The notes under the pieces were generated by a model, which saw only the letters and a list, made by a program, of their open reading frames with translations, did not search any database and was not told the DNA's origin. 13,222 nt of DNA from the NCBI GenBank assembly GCA_015489295.1, contig WGAB01000272.1, positions 1-13,222 of the forward strand, given 5' to 3'. Shown here piece after piece: positions 13,100-13,222 of the stretch. Made by a program: the position numbers and the translations under genes. How positions within the stretch are numbered: the stretch's first letter is position 1; each line of letters starts with the position of its first letter. Origin of the DNA: Caldifarciminota bacterium (GTDB lineage Bacteria; WOR-3; Hydrothermia; WGAB01).

Positions 13100-13222
13100 A
13101 GCACGATGATCCCGATCCTTGTTTTTCTCTTGGTTGGAGGAAACTGGAGCCAGGACTTCCAAAAGGCTGAGGCGTACTTCCAGCAGGGAAAGTACGGCGA
13201 AGCGGAGAAGATCTATCGGAAC
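13097..13222 (+). CDS. Exported TPR-like protein (3' partial)
   Basis: The first 42 residues of a gene that runs off the right edge. The reading MSTMIPILVFLLVGGNWS looks like a short signal peptide (hydrophobic core ILVFLLVGG, possible cleavage around NWS-QD). It is followed by FQKAEAYFQQGKYGEAEKIYR, a clear start of a tetratricopeptide repeat (A-x-Y/F-x-x-G-x-Y-x-E-A). The ATG at 13097 lies 9 bp after the nadK stop with an extended SD; the ATG at 13106 is an alternative. Such exported TPR proteins are often periplasmic scaffolds or envelope lipoproteins; no lipobox Cys is visible. It is the fourth gene of the secD operon. The function cannot be told from this fragment. Confidence 0.75.
   Translation, partial: MSTMIPILVFLLVGGNWSQDFQKAEAYFQQGKYGEAEKIYRN

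Noticed and set aside
1..13222. CRISPR array, insertion sequence, tRNA or rRNA, toxin-antitoxin or defence genes
   Set aside because: No repeats with regular spacing, no transposase motifs, no tRNA cloverleaf and no small paired genes were seen on either strand; nearly all sequence is taken up by the genes listed.

Overview
The window is GC-rich, gene-dense bacterial chromosome: 14 protein genes (the first and last cut by the window edges), almost no spacer DNA, frequent GTG/TTG starts, strong AGGAGG-type ribosome sites and many 4-11 bp gene overlaps. A PorV/PorQ (UPF0164) outer-membrane protein shows a Gram-negative (diderm) cell, and that family is most common in the Fibrobacterota-Chlorobi-Bacteroidota superphylum and related candidate phyla such as WOR-3-like lineages. 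The adenosylhomocysteinase is of the short type found in archaea and Thermotoga-like thermophiles. My best guess is an uncultivated, probably thermophilic, FCB/WOR-3-like bacterium. That placement is inference, not a computed result.

Layout. (1) Bases 1-2373, plus strand: the end of a knotted, YgeW-like carbamoyltransferase, a threonine-synthase-like PLP enzyme with an N-terminal zinc ribbon, and a MocA/YgfJ-like nucleotidyltransferase. The trio resembles the ygeW-ygeX...ygfJ(mocA) part of the anaerobic purine/molybdenum-hydroxylase cluster of enterobacteria and clostridia, but with a ThrC-like enzyme where diaminopropionate ammonia-lyase (YgeX) would be expected. (2) Bases 2384-9567, minus strand: one compact probable operon read right to left, porV-like, an unknown exported protein, ileS, yceD (DUF177), pyrR, yjbQ, ahcY. 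Genes overlap or lie within 25 bp of each other. (3) Bases 9568-9729: the only sizeable intergenic region (162 bp), holding back-to-back promoter candidates, including a perfect TATAAT for the rightward operon. (4) Bases 9730-13222, plus strand: secD, secF, nadK and the start of an exported TPR-like protein.

Most of the window is housekeeping: isoleucyl-tRNA synthesis, SAH recycling, NADP synthesis, Sec-dependent export, and pyrimidine salvage/regulation. The less ordinary parts are the left-hand carbamoyltransferase/PLP/MocA module, the unknown protein between the porV-like gene and ileS, and an orphan pyrR with an altered PRPP loop. I saw no RNA genes, CRISPR arrays, insertion sequences, rho-independent terminators or clear riboswitches. 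I found no strong evidence for a wholly new defence or mobile system.
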